From JAADHX01 sp964569385 (GTDB lineage Bacteria > Actinomycetota > Acidimicrobiia > Acidimicrobiales > Poriferisodalaceae), in NCBI GenBank assembly GCA_964569385.1, contig CAZMUM010000046.1:1-33167 (forward strand): a DNA stretch of 33,167 bases. The letters are read 5' to 3'. Under the pieces are notes generated by a model, which was not told where the DNA came from, did no database searches, and saw only the letters and a list, made by a program, of their open reading frames with translations. Numbering within the stretch: position 1 is the first letter of the stretch; the number at the start of each line of letters is the position of its first letter. The translations under genes and the position numbers were made by a program. This document shows, piece after piece, positions 6,792-15,511 of this stretch.

Positions 6792-9700
6792 GCTCGTTCG
6801 GGAGCTCATGGGTCTCATCTACGCGAAGGCCGACGAGATCGTCTCAAAGTACGGAGGCCGTGTCGACAAGCTGTTGGGCGACGCCGTTCTCGCTGTGTTT
6901 GGCGACCCGGTAGCTCACGAGGACGATGCTGTTCGAGCCGTACGCGCGGCCCTCGAACTACACGAGGCGGTGAAAGAGTTGGCTCCGGTCTTTGAAGAAC
7001 GAGCGGGACATTCGTTCAACATGCATAGCGGCATCAACACCGGTGTGGTCGTGACCAGCGGGCTCGAAAAGGACAGCACGAGCGGCCCGCTTGGCGACAT
7101 GGTCAACGTTGCCGCTCGATTGCAGTCTCTGGCAGGAACCGACGAGATCCTTGTCGGGCCTGACACCACAACACTGCTCGGCAACCAGGTCGAGTTAACC
7201 GACCTCGGCGAGCACGAGCTCAAGGGACGGCGCGAGCCGGTTTCGGTTGCTCGGGTTGAATCTCTAGTGGTTACGACACCAGCGTCGCGTCGGTATGGCG
7301 AGTTTGTCGGCCGGAACGAAGAACTTGGGGTCCTCCTGGGAGCGGTCGAACGACTGAAGGACGGCGACTCCAGCGTTGTTACTGTCTGCGCCGAAGCTGG
7401 AGCTGGAAAGACACGGCTGATCGAGGAACTCAGAAGCCGACTCGGCGATGACGTCAGGTGGCTCGAGGGGCGAGCCTACCCATACTCAGTCGATACTCCG
7501 TACGCATCGGTGATCGACCTATTGAACCGGGTAGCGGGCATCGACGAGAACGACAGTGCCGACGCCGTCAAGTCAAAACTTCGGACCATGATCACCGCTG
7601 TTCTTCCTGGCGACGAGGTCGCAATGGCGGCCATTGGCCAGCTATACGGCCATGTCCAGGAAGAGACTGCGATCGACCTGGAGGCATTTCGCAGTGTTCT
7701 TCTCGATTCCCTAACTCGTCTTCTCGATGTCGTTGGCGACCAAGGACCAACCGTGTTGTGCTTTCAGGATCTTCATTGGGTCGATCCGTCGACTGCGACC
7801 TTGCTGACGGATCTAATCGAGGCTGTGTCTGCGCCCATATTCGCGCTATGTAACTACCGACCAGGGTTCGAACTCGGAGCGTCTGGCGAACGGTCGTTGC
7901 AACTCGGGTTGCTGTCGCCACGTCAAACTGCTGAGTTACTGAAGTCGCTGCTCAACGGCGGAGAGCCACCTGCTGGCCTAACCGACTGGATCTGCACGCG
8001 GACCGACGGCAATCCGTTCTTCATTGAGGAAATCATCAACGATCTACTCGATCGCGCACTCTTGCGGCAATCCGAAGGTAGTTGGGAGCTGACACAGGAT
8101 CTAGACCAGGACACCGTGCCACCGACCATTCAGGGTCTGCTGGCGGCCAGGATTGACGCGCTGGCCCCCGAGAGCAGACGAGTCCTTCGCGAAGCCTCGG
8201 TAGTTGGTCGCGAGTTCCTTCACCGCATCGTGCAATCGGTGACCGACAAACCGACCGACCTCGATGCAAGCCTCGCGGGTCTGTCAGCGGCTGACTTCAT
8301 TCGTGAGAACAACCTCGACCCCGAACTTGAGTACATCTTCAAACATGCACTCACTCAAGAGGTCGCTTATGAAGGCCTCCTGCTCAGAGATCGACAGCTA
8401 CTGCACGAACGTGTTGCGCTCAGCATCGAGAAACATCTTGGCGACCGAATCGAAGAGTTCGTCGAAACCCTCGCCTATCACTATCAGCGCAGCGGCCATA
8501 TCTCCGAAGCTGTCACCTACCTGCGCCGGTCAGCGCAACGGGCACTAGACAGATACGCCATCGAGGAAGCCCACCGCCAATACCAGGCTGCCTACGAGCT
8601 ACTGACGTCGGAGGGCACGGTTGGTGTCGTCATCGATAAAAAGGTGCGTGACCGGCTACTACTCGAAGTGATCATCGAATCTGCGGAGAGCTACTACTAC
8701 AGCGCAAACCTCGGCGAATATCACGATTTGCTGCAGTCGCACCATGACCTGCCCGCCGCGGTAGGCAACGACACCTTGACCGCAAGGTGGATGGGCTGGC
8801 AAGGCATGATTCATTGGTTGCATGAGGTCGAGCACGCCGAGTCAATTGCGCTGCTGGAAGACGCTGTCACGCTCGCGGTTGAGTGCGGCGACGCACAGGC
8901 TGAGGCCTACGCCCTCGCTTGGCTACCTTGGGTGTACTTCACGGCGGGCCGAGCCTCTGAGGCGACTACGTTCTGGCCCAGATTGACCCAACTGCTTCCC
9001 AGTATCACAAGCCCAGCAGTGCGCCAGTACGCTCAAATCAAGGGACTAGGCGGCGCGACAGCAGCTGCAGCTGTGCTTGGCGATGCCACCACGGCACTTG
9101 CGCATGGAGAGGATTTGTTGTCCATAGGCCGTCGCACCGGTAATCGCAGAGCCACCGCAATGGGCCACCAAGCGAGAATCATGAAGGGCTGGGCGCATGG
9201 TGATGTTGAGGCCGCGTTTGCCGCAACTCAAGCAGCGGTCGATGCCAATGCCGATCCGATCTATGCAGAAGCCGCCAACATTTGGGCAACAGCCATCGCC
9301 ATAGCACTCGGTACCGCCGAGCAGGGGCGATCTTGGTACGACGCGACACTGCCGACATCTGGTGGATCTGGTGTCACGGGCGCGTACTACGAGATCATGG
9401 CGTTCCAACTTGACCTGATCGAGGGCCGGCTCAGCCGCGGCTTGCGCGGCTTGAAGGCGCGACGCCAGATCGAGCAAAGTAGAGGCTTCGGATGGGCGGT
9501 CATCCAGATCGACCTGTTCCTCGGGATAGCGCTCGCTCGCGCCGCTACCGGTGAGGTTGAGTCCTCGATATCGAACGCGATACGAAACCCAGCCTTCGTG
9601 ATGCGATACGGGTTCGGCCTAGCCAAGAAAGCGAGGCTGGCACTGGAGGCGGTTCTGTCGAGCGCCGACAATCATGGAAATCGAGCGCTAATCCCGTTGA

Positions 9701-9873
9701 TCGAGAACGAACTAGCCAAGTTGGCGATTCACGACAATCGAACCGATGATGCAGCCGCGCACCTTCGGAATATCTGTCAGAGATTGGCAGACTTTCCCGA
9801 GGCAACGCTGTATTGCGATGCCTCGACGACGCTAGAAGAGCTTGGGATTGGCCCTGCCTCATCGAAGAGTTGA
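6736..9873 (+). CDS. class III adenylate/guanylate cyclase with AAA ATPase and TPR region
   Basis: This 1045-residue cytoplasmic signalling protein has three parts. Residues 1-170 are a class III nucleotide cyclase: metal-binding Asp5 in LFSDASGYT, substrate-selecting Lys45 and second metal Asp49 in DKLLGDAVLAVF, and GPLGDMVNVAARLQS near the ribose/transition-state position. Residues 190-560 are an AAA/STAND ATPase with Walker A AEAGAGKTR (Lys225) and Walker B VLCFQDLHWVD. The rest is helical and TPR-like (EEAHRQYQAAYELL). Catalytic residues look intact, so it could make cAMP or cGMP in response to a ligand sensed by the TPR region. The GTG at 6736 is the earliest start in this frame, but the family sequence begins five codons earlier and its zinc ribbon sits out of frame upstream. 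It is divergent from the SARP regulator, which shares the ATPase-TPR layout. Confidence 0.85.
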   Translation: MLFSDASGYTTMAESLDPELVRELMGLIYAKADEIVSKYGGRVDKLLGDAVLAVFGDPVAHEDDAVRAVRAALELHEAVKELAPVFEERAGHSFNMHSGINTGVVVTSGLEKDSTSGPLGDMVNVAARLQSLAGTDEILVGPDTTTLLGNQVELTDLGEHELKGRREPVSVARVESLVVTTPASRRYGEFVGRNEELGVLLGAVERLKDGDSSVVTVCAEAGAGKTRLIEELRSRLGDDVRWLEGRAYPYSVDTPYASVIDLLNRVAGIDENDSADAVKSKLRTMITAVLPGDEVAMAAIGQLYGHVQEETAIDLEAFRSVLLDSLTRLLDVVGDQGPTVLCFQDLHWVDPSTATLLTDLIEAVSAPIFALCNYRPGFELGASGERSLQLGLLSPRQTAELLKSLLNGGEPPAGLTDWICTRTDGNPFFIEEIINDLLDRALLRQSEGSWELTQDLDQDTVPPTIQGLLAARIDALAPESRRVLREASVVGREFLHRIVQSVTDKPTDLDASLAGLSAADFIRENNLDPELEYIFKHALTQEVAYEGLLLRDRQLLHERVALSIEKHLGDRIEEFVETLAYHYQRSGHISEAVTYLRRSAQRALDRYAIEEAHRQYQAAYELLTSEGTVGVVIDKKVRDRLLLEVIIESAESYYYSANLGEYHDLLQSHHDLPAAVGNDTLTARWMGWQGMIHWLHEVEHAESIALLEDAVTLAVECGDAQAEAYALAWLPWVYFTAGRASEATTFWPRLTQLLPSITSPAVRQYAQIKGLGGATAAAAVLGDATTALAHGEDLLSIGRRTGNRRATAMGHQARIMKGWAHGDVEAAFAATQAAVDANADPIYAEAANIWATAIAIALGTAEQGRSWYDATLPTSGGSGVTGAYYEIMAFQLDLIEGRLSRGLRGLKARRQIEQSRGFGWAVIQIDLFLGIALARAATGEVESSISNAIRNPAFVMRYGFGLAKKARLALEAVLSSADNHGNRALIPLIENELAKLAIHDNRTDDAAAHLRNICQRLADFPEATLYCDASTTLEELGIGPASSKS

Positions 9874-9924
9874 CAACTTCTCGCGTCGGCTAACGCCACA
9901 GCCATCAGGTAACGGCGTCGACTA

Positions 9925-10626
9925 CTACGTCGAGGCGTCGCCAATCAGCCGTTCGAACAGGGCCAGATGTTCTGGCCGGTAGCGAAGCCACTCTGGATGC
10001 CACTGCACGCCAAGCACTAGATCGGCGCCATCGACCTCTAGAGCCTCGACATAGCCCTCGGGGCTGGCGGCAACGACGCGGCAACCTTCGCCAAGGCGAT
10101 CGACCACTTGATGATGCATTGAGTTCACATCGAGCGTCGTGCTGCCGTATAGCTCGGCCAACCGACTGTTGGCTTCGATACTCACCGAGTGCGCGGTGGT
10201 CTTGTAGAGATCGGTACGCATGTGATCGTCGACGTGTTGCACGAGTGAACCACCAAGCGCAACGTTCAGCGATTGGATTCCGCGGCACAACGCCAGGGTC
10301 GGCGTATTGCGCTCCACAAGGCCGCGGATGAGACCAAACTCGAACTGATCGCGGTCGGTTTGGGTTTCGGTTAGTTCCTCGCTGTTGGCCTGGCCATACC
10401 ACGACGGGTCGACATCGATACCACCGCTGATGACTACTCCATCGAGACGTTCGACCAGAGTCTCTATCTCGTGAACATCGGTGGTGATTGGCAGTATGAC
10501 CGGCACTCCGCCAGCCTTCTGAACAGCACGAAGGTATGAGACGGTGGCCACGTGGGCAGCCATACGGGAATCGTGAATATCGATATCGAGGTATTCGGCA
10601 GTCACACCTATAAGGGGGCGAGTCAT
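9925..10626 (-). CDS. puuD: class I glutamine amidotransferase-like gamma-glutamyl hydrolase (PuuD type)
   Basis: This 233-residue protein is a cytoplasmic peptidase C26. The family releases glutamate from gamma-glutamyl compounds; PuuD of E. coli cleaves gamma-glutamyl-GABA. The triad is visible: Cys114 in LALCRGIQSL, with His210 and Glu212 in GVQWHPEW. The oxyanion and substrate region VVISGGIDVDP is near residue 65, and length is normal. Its ATG lies 9 bases after the stop of the glutamine-synthetase-like gene, so it is the last gene of a three-gene operon. Pairing with a GS-type ligase supports a gamma-glutamylation route for a polyamine, ethanolamine or another amine. The amine cannot be read from sequence, so the gene symbol reflects family only. 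Confidence 0.8.
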   Translation of the reverse strand: MTRPLIGVTAEYLDIDIHDSRMAAHVATVSYLRAVQKAGGVPVILPITTDVHEIETLVERLDGVVISGGIDVDPSWYGQANSEELTETQTDRDQFEFGLIRGLVERNTPTLALCRGIQSLNVALGGSLVQHVDDHMRTDLYKTTAHSVSIEANSRLAELYGSTTLDVNSMHHQVVDRLGEGCRVVAASPEGYVEALEVDGADLVLGVQWHPEWLRYRPEHLALFERLIGDAST

Positions 10627-10635
10627 CGACTAGTC

Positions 10636-12039
10636 CTAAAGCGTCTCGAAGTAGCGGTTGATTTCCCACGCGTTCGGCGCGTCGGAGGCACCGTCGCCTC
10701 CGCCAGTGTTAAAGGCCAACCACTCGAAACGGCGCATACCAGTCCAGTACCGAATGAGATCCGCGCCGAGCATGTCGTTCAACAGAGAATCGGCCTCAAG
10801 CGCCTTGGCGGCGGCAACAACCGAAGCCGGGAGCCTGGCGGGCGAATCTACGGTATCGGGAAGACCCCAGGCCATGAACTCGAACTTTGCTGGCGGCTCG
10901 AGTTCGCCTTCAATCCCGGCAAGTCCACCAGCCAACACGACCGCAGCCGCTAGGTACGGATTGAGGTCGCCTGCACCCACTCGGTGTTCTATTCGGGCCG
11001 ACGACACCGACTTGTTGAGAACCCGGATAGCGCTCGACTTGTTGTCGATGTCCCAGGTTGCGTGTGTAGGCACTGCCTTGAAGGGAACAACCCGTCTGAA
11101 GCTATTTGGGTTGGGCGCCATAAATGAGGTCGAGCCTGGGAGAGTCGCCATCAGCCCAGCAAGCCACTGTCGAGCGATCAACGACAGCTGATCCGGGCCG
11201 GTGGGGTCGTACATGACTGGGCCGTCGGCATTGAGTAGAGAGTGGTGGACGTGGAGCCCATTGCCGTAGTCCTCACTGAGCTTGGCCATGAACGTGACCG
11301 ACAAGCCTCGTTCGTGAGCAACTTCCTTGCACACTTGACGGGCTCGGATCACGTGGTCAGACGCGCTGAGTGGGTCATCTGGCGAGACGTTGAGCTCGAA
11401 CTGGCCGGCCGCAGCCTCGGCGTTCCAGGCTTCCCATGGAACTTCAAGACGGTCGAGTCGGCGACAGATCTCGGTCATTATGGGGTCGAGCCTGTGGTGG
11501 TCCTGAGATAGGTAGGCCACATGTGAGTCGACTCCGAAGGGAACCATGTCGGTCCAACCGCTGGCTCGGTTCTCGGCAAATGACCGCTCGAAGAAGTGCC
11601 CCTCGATCTCAAAGGCAAACTTGCTGGTTAGGCCGTGGCTGGCAAGTCGTTCGGTAAGGTGTTTAATGAGCCCGCGCCCACAGATCGGGATACGGACTTT
11701 GTCGACGTCCAAGGCATCGGCAAAGCACGTTGCCAATCCATCAGCCGCAGGGTCGACGCGTAGCGTTGCAAGATCTGGCAGTAGGTAGATATCGCCAACA
11801 ACACGCGACCGCCAGTCGGCGCTGAACCCGAAGCCAGGTTCGCCAGAGCGGTCGGTCCCGAAGACGAAGTCAGCGACAGCTATCCCGCCGTCGAGTGCCG
11901 ACAAGAACTTCCGCGGATGCAGAACCTTGCCTATCGGCAAGGCGTCTGGCTGAATACCGTCCACACGCACACGGGTGATTGAGTTCGCTTCAAGAAAGGC
12001 CGGAACATCAGCAGCGGTCAAGGTTGTCGGCGGTGCCAC
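10636..12039 (-). CDS. glutamine synthetase family protein, probable gamma-glutamyl-amine ligase
   Basis: This 467-residue protein has the GS catalytic fold: FEIEGHFFERSF for metal and glutamate, AAAGQFELNVSP, the YGNGLHVHHSLLNADG histidine motif, NKSSAIRVLNKS for the phosphate-binding arginine region, and a C-terminal RRFEWLAF. It lacks the adenylylation NLYDLP-type loop of GlnA1. Together with the adjacent amidase this favours a GlnA3/GlnA4/PuuA-like enzyme that joins glutamate to an amine at ATP cost. The frame stays open upstream to 12327, but the start is placed at GTG 12039. There GGGGAG lies 5 bases upstream, and the TAG stop of the preceding gene shares one base with the start (TAGTG), a translational-coupling arrangement. 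Confidence 0.85.
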   Translation of the reverse strand: MAPPTTLTAADVPAFLEANSITRVRVDGIQPDALPIGKVLHPRKFLSALDGGIAVADFVFGTDRSGEPGFGFSADWRSRVVGDIYLLPDLATLRVDPAADGLATCFADALDVDKVRIPICGRGLIKHLTERLASHGLTSKFAFEIEGHFFERSFAENRASGWTDMVPFGVDSHVAYLSQDHHRLDPIMTEICRRLDRLEVPWEAWNAEAAAGQFELNVSPDDPLSASDHVIRARQVCKEVAHERGLSVTFMAKLSEDYGNGLHVHHSLLNADGPVMYDPTGPDQLSLIARQWLAGLMATLPGSTSFMAPNPNSFRRVVPFKAVPTHATWDIDNKSSAIRVLNKSVSSARIEHRVGAGDLNPYLAAAVVLAGGLAGIEGELEPPAKFEFMAWGLPDTVDSPARLPASVVAAAKALEADSLLNDMLGADLIRYWTGMRRFEWLAFNTGGGDGASDAPNAWEINRYFETL

Positions 12040-12656
12040 TACAGCTCCCCAAACAGATTGTCGATGCCGTATCCGGTGAGTATCGAAAGGTCGCGTAGGT
12101 CGCCGATGAGCGACACATCCTCGCGAAGTACGGCCTCGACCAGTAGTGAAGAACCGGCCATCGAAGACGCAAGGTCGTCCGAAGCCCCGTAGATATCGAT
12201 CGCAGGCTGACCGTCGCCCCCGTACTGGTCGTGAGTGCCATCGTCGGTTGCGTTGACGCGAATCGGCTTGGGACAGTCGGGCCGCTTCAGCGCAGCTTCC
12301 ATGAACCGTTTGGTTTCGACGCGCCACGGGCCGATCGGCGGTTCGAGCAGTTTCCCGACAGTTAGAGCGAGAGCCGGATGCCTGGCCGCGCCTTCAAGTT
12401 TGGGTTTAACCGAGCTGTCGTTCAGGTCGGCGGTGATCACCACTGCAGCGTTCGCCGCCACCCCACGTTCGACCTCGATGCGGTCGCCAAGCAGACGAAT
12501 CGTTACAGCCTGCGGGTCGGTCGCCGATTTGAGCACGGCAACACCTTTCACGCGCGCAGTCCGGCTTGCGACTCCAGCTAGAGCGAGCGAACGTCGGAAC
12601 AGCGCCGCGACCACCTTCACTATCGGCAATGCATCAGCTTCGGTCGTAACCAACAT
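12039..12656 (-). CDS. SCP2-like lipid-binding protein, first gene of GS/amidase operon
   Basis: This 205-residue protein is not firmly recognised. Residues 35-110 (ATDPQAVTIRLLGDRIEVERG, then a VVITADLNDSS strand and a helical HPALALTVGKLLEPP) resemble the SCP2-like fold that binds hydrophobic ligands. The rest is helical, and no signal peptide or membrane segment is seen. The ATG at 12656 is preceded by GGGAG at a 5-base gap. It is translationally coupled to the glutamine-synthetase-like gene, so it probably serves the same pathway, perhaps by presenting a hydrophobic amine or lipid. That role is inference; a novel small domain is the alternative. Confidence 0.55.
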   Translation of the reverse strand: MLVTTEADALPIVKVVAALFRRSLALAGVASRTARVKGVAVLKSATDPQAVTIRLLGDRIEVERGVAANAAVVITADLNDSSVKPKLEGAARHPALALTVGKLLEPPIGPWRVETKRFMEAALKRPDCPKPIRVNATDDGTHDQYGGDGQPAIDIYGASDDLASSMAGSSLLVEAVLREDVSLIGDLRDLSILTGYGIDNLFGEL

Positions 12657-12668
12657 GAAGTCTCCCGA

Positions 12669-12685
12669 CCAACGACGTTAGTTGG
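12669..12685. promoter_or_regulatory. inverted repeat just upstream of the SCP2/GS/amidase operon
   Basis: CCAAC at 12669-12673 and GTTGG at 12681-12685 form a perfect 5-bp inverted repeat around a 7-base loop. It lies about 13 bases before the operon's ATG, directly before its ribosome site. It could be an operator half-site pair, or a weak terminator for the truncated gene at 12710. No T-run follows, so an operator or leader hairpin is slightly preferred. Confidence 0.3.
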
Positions 12686-12709
12686 CGGCTCATGAACAGT
12701 TGACAATCC

Positions 12710-13006
12710 CTAGTCTGGGACCTCCACCTCAACAGCTTGATCGCCGAGCGACGCCAAGATGGCATCGGCTTCGTCGCTCGACTTGGTTTTGTCGCCGAGC
12801 ACGGTGTACTTAGGCAGGAAGCGGCCGTCGGCGAAGAACAAGGCCATCAGCCGCAAGCGAAGTCGCAATTGTTGGTAGTCGGCCCACTGCAGCGAGATTT
12901 CCTCGATAGGTACGGCGTCTAGAAGTTCACCTGGTGAGGACCGCGGCGACCAAGGGTTGGGTTTGTGAAACAGCGCACGCTGATTTGTGAGGGTGAACCA
13001 AAGCAA
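12710..13006 (-). pseudogene. N-terminally truncated copy of the small PH-like protein at 14293-14832
   Basis: The 98 residues align throughout with the C-terminal half of the 179-residue protein encoded at 14293-14832. Shared blocks are WFTLTNQRALFHKP versus WFTLTDQRAMFHKP, LLDAVPIEEIS in both, and a shared EVEVPD tail. The homology stops exactly at an in-frame TAG at about 13007-13009, and the first 80 or so residues are absent. The only start is a TTG directly after that stop, with no ribosome site. It is therefore most likely a remnant of a duplicated gene. The MFS gene ends 25 bases upstream of it on the same strand. Confidence 0.65.
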
Positions 13007-13031
13007 CTACAAGATTGTTCATAGGCGGGTC

Positions 13032-14216
13032 TCAGGGCACATCGAGTGCTCGAGTGGCCAGGACAGCAAGGCCAACTCCAACCAAAGCGGCTGCACCCAA
13101 CACAAACAGGGTTTCGGCGCCGAGACCCGAGATCAACAGAGAGGCTGTTAGCGGCCCTGCGGTCTGACCGGCTCGCATCACAGAAGTGAACACCGACACC
13201 ACCGCGGCTCGGGAGTCCGTATCGGCGGCGCTGCTGACGACTTCTTGCAGCGTGGGGATCAGCATCCCTTCGGCAAACCCATAGACGAGAGAACCCACAA
13301 CAACGACGATCACCGCATCGGCAGTGCCAACAATGGCATAGGCACCCCCAAGAACAATGGCACCAAACCCGACTACGCGACGTGCCCCAAGCCGGGCCCG
13401 GGTACGCGACAACAGAAGCGCGGCAATTGTCGACGACAAGGCCGGGACACCGATAACGAGGCCACGGCTCCGCGCTTCCAAGCCGAAATTGTCTTCGAGC
13501 ATGATGGGAAAGACGGTCAAGAACAGACCGAAGATCATCACGAACACTACGAACGCCATGCCGATTGCAACCTTGACCGATGGCTTAGCGATGACGGTCG
13601 ACGCTTTGGAAATCTGCTGCCGAACCGTCGAGTCCGATGTTGTCGAGTGGCCAGCAAGTTTCCTTGCGACAAGCACCGCAGTCACGAACCCGACCGGAAA
13701 GAGGGCAAAGGACCACCGCCAAGTACCGAAACCGGCCAGCAGACCGCCAAGGGGCGGAAAACCAGCTACGCCAACGGTCAGAACAGCCGAGTTCCACGAG
13801 ATGTAGCGAATCCGGTCCGGGCCTTCCCAGTTATCGGCGATGAGGCTTACAGCCAATCCAATCAAGCTGGCCCCACCTATCCCCTGGAGCGCTCGGGCCG
13901 CGATGAGCGACCACCACGACGGCGCGAACATCGCCAGGGTTCCGCCCAGCGCAAAGGTGGCTAGTGCGGGAACGAGCACCAGTCGTCGCCCATGGCGGTC
14001 GGCCAACACTCCGAACAACGGGGCCAACAAAATGGCTGGTGCCGGACCGGCTGCCACGAATACCCCTGCGTCGCTGTCAGGCCGACCGAAGTGGTCGAGG
14101 ATGTCCGGTATTGAAGGTCCGACCATGGTGTTAGCCATCACTCCAGTGCCGGTGATAGCAAAGATCAGCCACAAGAGTGGACGACGAGTGCTGACTGAAT
14201 CGAGATCGGCTGACAT
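13032..14216 (-). CDS. MFS transporter, probable multidrug efflux (DHA1 type)
   Basis: This 394-residue integral membrane protein is compatible with 12 transmembrane helices. The conserved loop 2-3 motif A is GVLADRHGRR (residues 69-78). Helix 4 carries ARALQGIGGASLIG and helix 5 the proline/glycine-rich FPPLGGLLAG, as in drug:proton antiporters. A central cytoplasmic loop lies around residues 185-215. No substrate can be inferred. The ATG at 14216 fits the usual short cytoplasmic N-terminus. A terminator-like hairpin lies upstream at 14275-14294, so the gene probably has its own promoter in 14217-14275, although no clear -35/-10 pair is seen there. It sits between the full and truncated copies of a small PH-like gene, all on the same strand. 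Confidence 0.85.
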   Translation of the reverse strand: MSADLDSVSTRRPLLWLIFAITGTGVMANTMVGPSIPDILDHFGRPDSDAGVFVAAGPAPAILLAPLFGVLADRHGRRLVLVPALATFALGGTLAMFAPSWWSLIAARALQGIGGASLIGLAVSLIADNWEGPDRIRYISWNSAVLTVGVAGFPPLGGLLAGFGTWRWSFALFPVGFVTAVLVARKLAGHSTTSDSTVRQQISKASTVIAKPSVKVAIGMAFVVFVMIFGLFLTVFPIMLEDNFGLEARSRGLVIGVPALSSTIAALLLSRTRARLGARRVVGFGAIVLGGAYAIVGTADAVIVVVVGSLVYGFAEGMLIPTLQEVVSSAADTDSRAAVVSVFTSVMRAGQTAGPLTASLLISGLGAETLFVLGAAALVGVGLAVLATRALDVP

Positions 14217-14274
14217 GTTGTTGCCGACAGTAACGGCAGCCTGCTACTTAACGCGCCCGCCGGGGATTCAGCGA

Positions 14275-14294
14275 CCAAAAGCCACCTGTGGCTT
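14275..14294 (-). terminator. rho-independent-like terminator after the 179-residue gene
   Basis: AAGCCA at 14279-14284 and TGGCTT at 14289-14294 form a 6-bp perfect stem with a 4-base loop. Read on the minus strand the stem runs into TTTTGG. The stem overlaps the TAA stop of the upstream gene, a compact arrangement. The U-run is short, so efficiency may be modest. Confidence 0.45.
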
Positions 14295-14832
14295 AGGCGT
14301 CGGGGACCTCAACCTCGACAGCTCGATCGCCGAGCAACCCCAAGATTGCATCGGCTTCGTCGTGCGACTTCTTCTTCTTACCCAGCGCTGGTCCGAGCAC
14401 CGTGTACTGAAGCAAGAAGCGGTCGTCCGCGAAGAAGATGACCATTAGCCGAAAGCGAAGTCCCGATTCTTTGTGATCGGCCCACTGCATCGAGATCTCC
14501 TCGATAGGTACAGCGTCTAACAATTCGGCTTGTGAGGGTCTCGGAGACCAGGACTTGGGTTTGTGAAACATCGCACGCTGATCGGTGAGAGTGAACCACG
14601 TGTCAGCGAGGTCATACCGAAGCCGCGTTTTTAGCTCGGATCCCGGGAGAAACGTATCCAGATAGCGGTACGCATGAGTTCGTCTGTCGGCAGCATCGTG
14701 TGCTCGCGCCATTGAGGCGACACCACCAGACGCTGGGCCGATTGATGAGGTGAGGGCAACTGTCGCCTCGATCTGCTCATTTGGCCGGAGCGAACCCGTC
14801 AGCTTCTTTCGCATCTTGTCGTTCGTCTTCAT
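14293..14832 (-). CDS. hypothetical protein, possible bacterial PH-like domain
   Basis: This 179-residue protein has no signal peptide or membrane segment. The N-terminal third is charged and helical, including an ASMARAHDAADRR stretch. The second half has the pattern of bacterial PH-like proteins: a strand WFTLTDQRAMFHK, then VPIEEISMQW, then FRLMVIFFADDRFLLQYTVLG, and a C-terminal helix with a KKKK patch. The fold call is inference from this spacing, not from a strong motif. The ATG at 14832 opposes the maf operon start at 14918, giving a divergent spacer of 85 bp. A truncated paralogue lies at 12710-13006. Confidence 0.6.
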   Translation of the reverse strand: MKTNDKMRKKLTGSLRPNEQIEATVALTSSIGPASGGVASMARAHDAADRRTHAYRYLDTFLPGSELKTRLRYDLADTWFTLTDQRAMFHKPKSWSPRPSQAELLDAVPIEEISMQWADHKESGLRFRLMVIFFADDRFLLQYTVLGPALGKKKKSHDEADAILGLLGDRAVEVEVPDA

Positions 14833-14917
14833 TTACGGCAGCTTAGGGTCAGCTACGCGTTGCGGAGAAGTGGGATCGATGAACCGGGTGTCCCAACCCA
14901 GTGAAAGACTCTGCCCT

Positions 14918-15511
14918 ATGTCGTCACCACTGCTCATTCTTGCATCGTCGTCACCGCGACGCCGCGCTCTGCTTGCCGACCTCACCACCGAGTTCATCGC
15001 AACCGACATCGACGAGACTCCACGGCCGCACGAAGAGCCAGCAACCTACGTTGAACGTCTGGCGCTGGCTAAGGCCGCGACGGCCGTGGTCACGTGCTCA
15101 TCGGAGTCGGCCATCATCGCCGCCGATACCTGCGTGGCTCTCGACCAACTGATCCTCGGAAAACCATCGTCGAAGGCCCAAGCCGCTCAGATGCTGAGGG
15201 CTCTGTCTGGTCGTGACCACGACGTGTTCACCGGTGTGGCTGTCATCAACACCGATAGAGCAACGAGAAGCTGCGTGGTTCACACGGTCGTGACGTTCAG
15301 CGACCTGTCCCAGGCCGACATCGCCTGGTACGTCGCTACCGGCGAACCAATGGACAAGGCCGGGGCCTATGGCATCCAGGGCAAAGGCGGAGTGTTCGTC
15401 GAGCGCATCAGCGGGTCGGCTAGCAACGTTGTTGGCTTGCCCATGGTCGAAACAATGCGACTGATAACCAGCGCCGGCCTCGACGTAACGACGCTACGAT
15501 CCCAGTCATGA
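14918..15511 (+). CDS. maf: Maf-type nucleoside triphosphate pyrophosphatase
   Basis: This 197-residue cytoplasmic house-cleaning enzyme hydrolyses modified or non-canonical nucleotides such as dTTP/UTP analogues or methylated bases to monophosphates. Family hallmarks are LASSSPRRRALL (residues 8-19), YVERLALAKA (44-53), the catalytic-Asp region AADT (68-71) followed by LGKP, and AGAYGIQGKGGVFVERISG near the C-terminus. The frame is open upstream to 14750, but the ATG at 14918 is chosen because the family begins right at LILASSSPRR. Its TGA overlaps the ATG of dusB (ATGA), so the two are translationally coupled. It is the first gene of a seven-gene plus-strand operon. Confidence 0.9.
   Translation: MSSPLLILASSSPRRRALLADLTTEFIATDIDETPRPHEEPATYVERLALAKAATAVVTCSSESAIIAADTCVALDQLILGKPSSKAQAAQMLRALSGRDHDVFTGVAVINTDRATRSCVVHTVVTFSDLSQADIAWYVATGEPMDKAGAYGIQGKGGVFVERISGSASNVVGLPMVETMRLITSAGLDVTTLRSQS

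Noticed and set aside
9893..9918. ACGCC/GGCGT inverted repeat after the cyclase gene as a terminator
   Set aside because: Only 5 bp with a 16-base loop and no T-run; not strong enough to list.
12040..12327. Upstream extension of the glutamine-synthetase-like gene frame
   Set aside because: It lies wholly inside the SCP2-like gene in another frame, is Arg-rich without homology, and GTG 12039 has an excellent ribosome site.
13245..13964. 239-codon plus-strand open frame opposite the MFS gene
   Set aside because: The translation is low-complexity, rich in Arg, Gln and Asn and without motifs, while the minus strand encodes a clear transporter.
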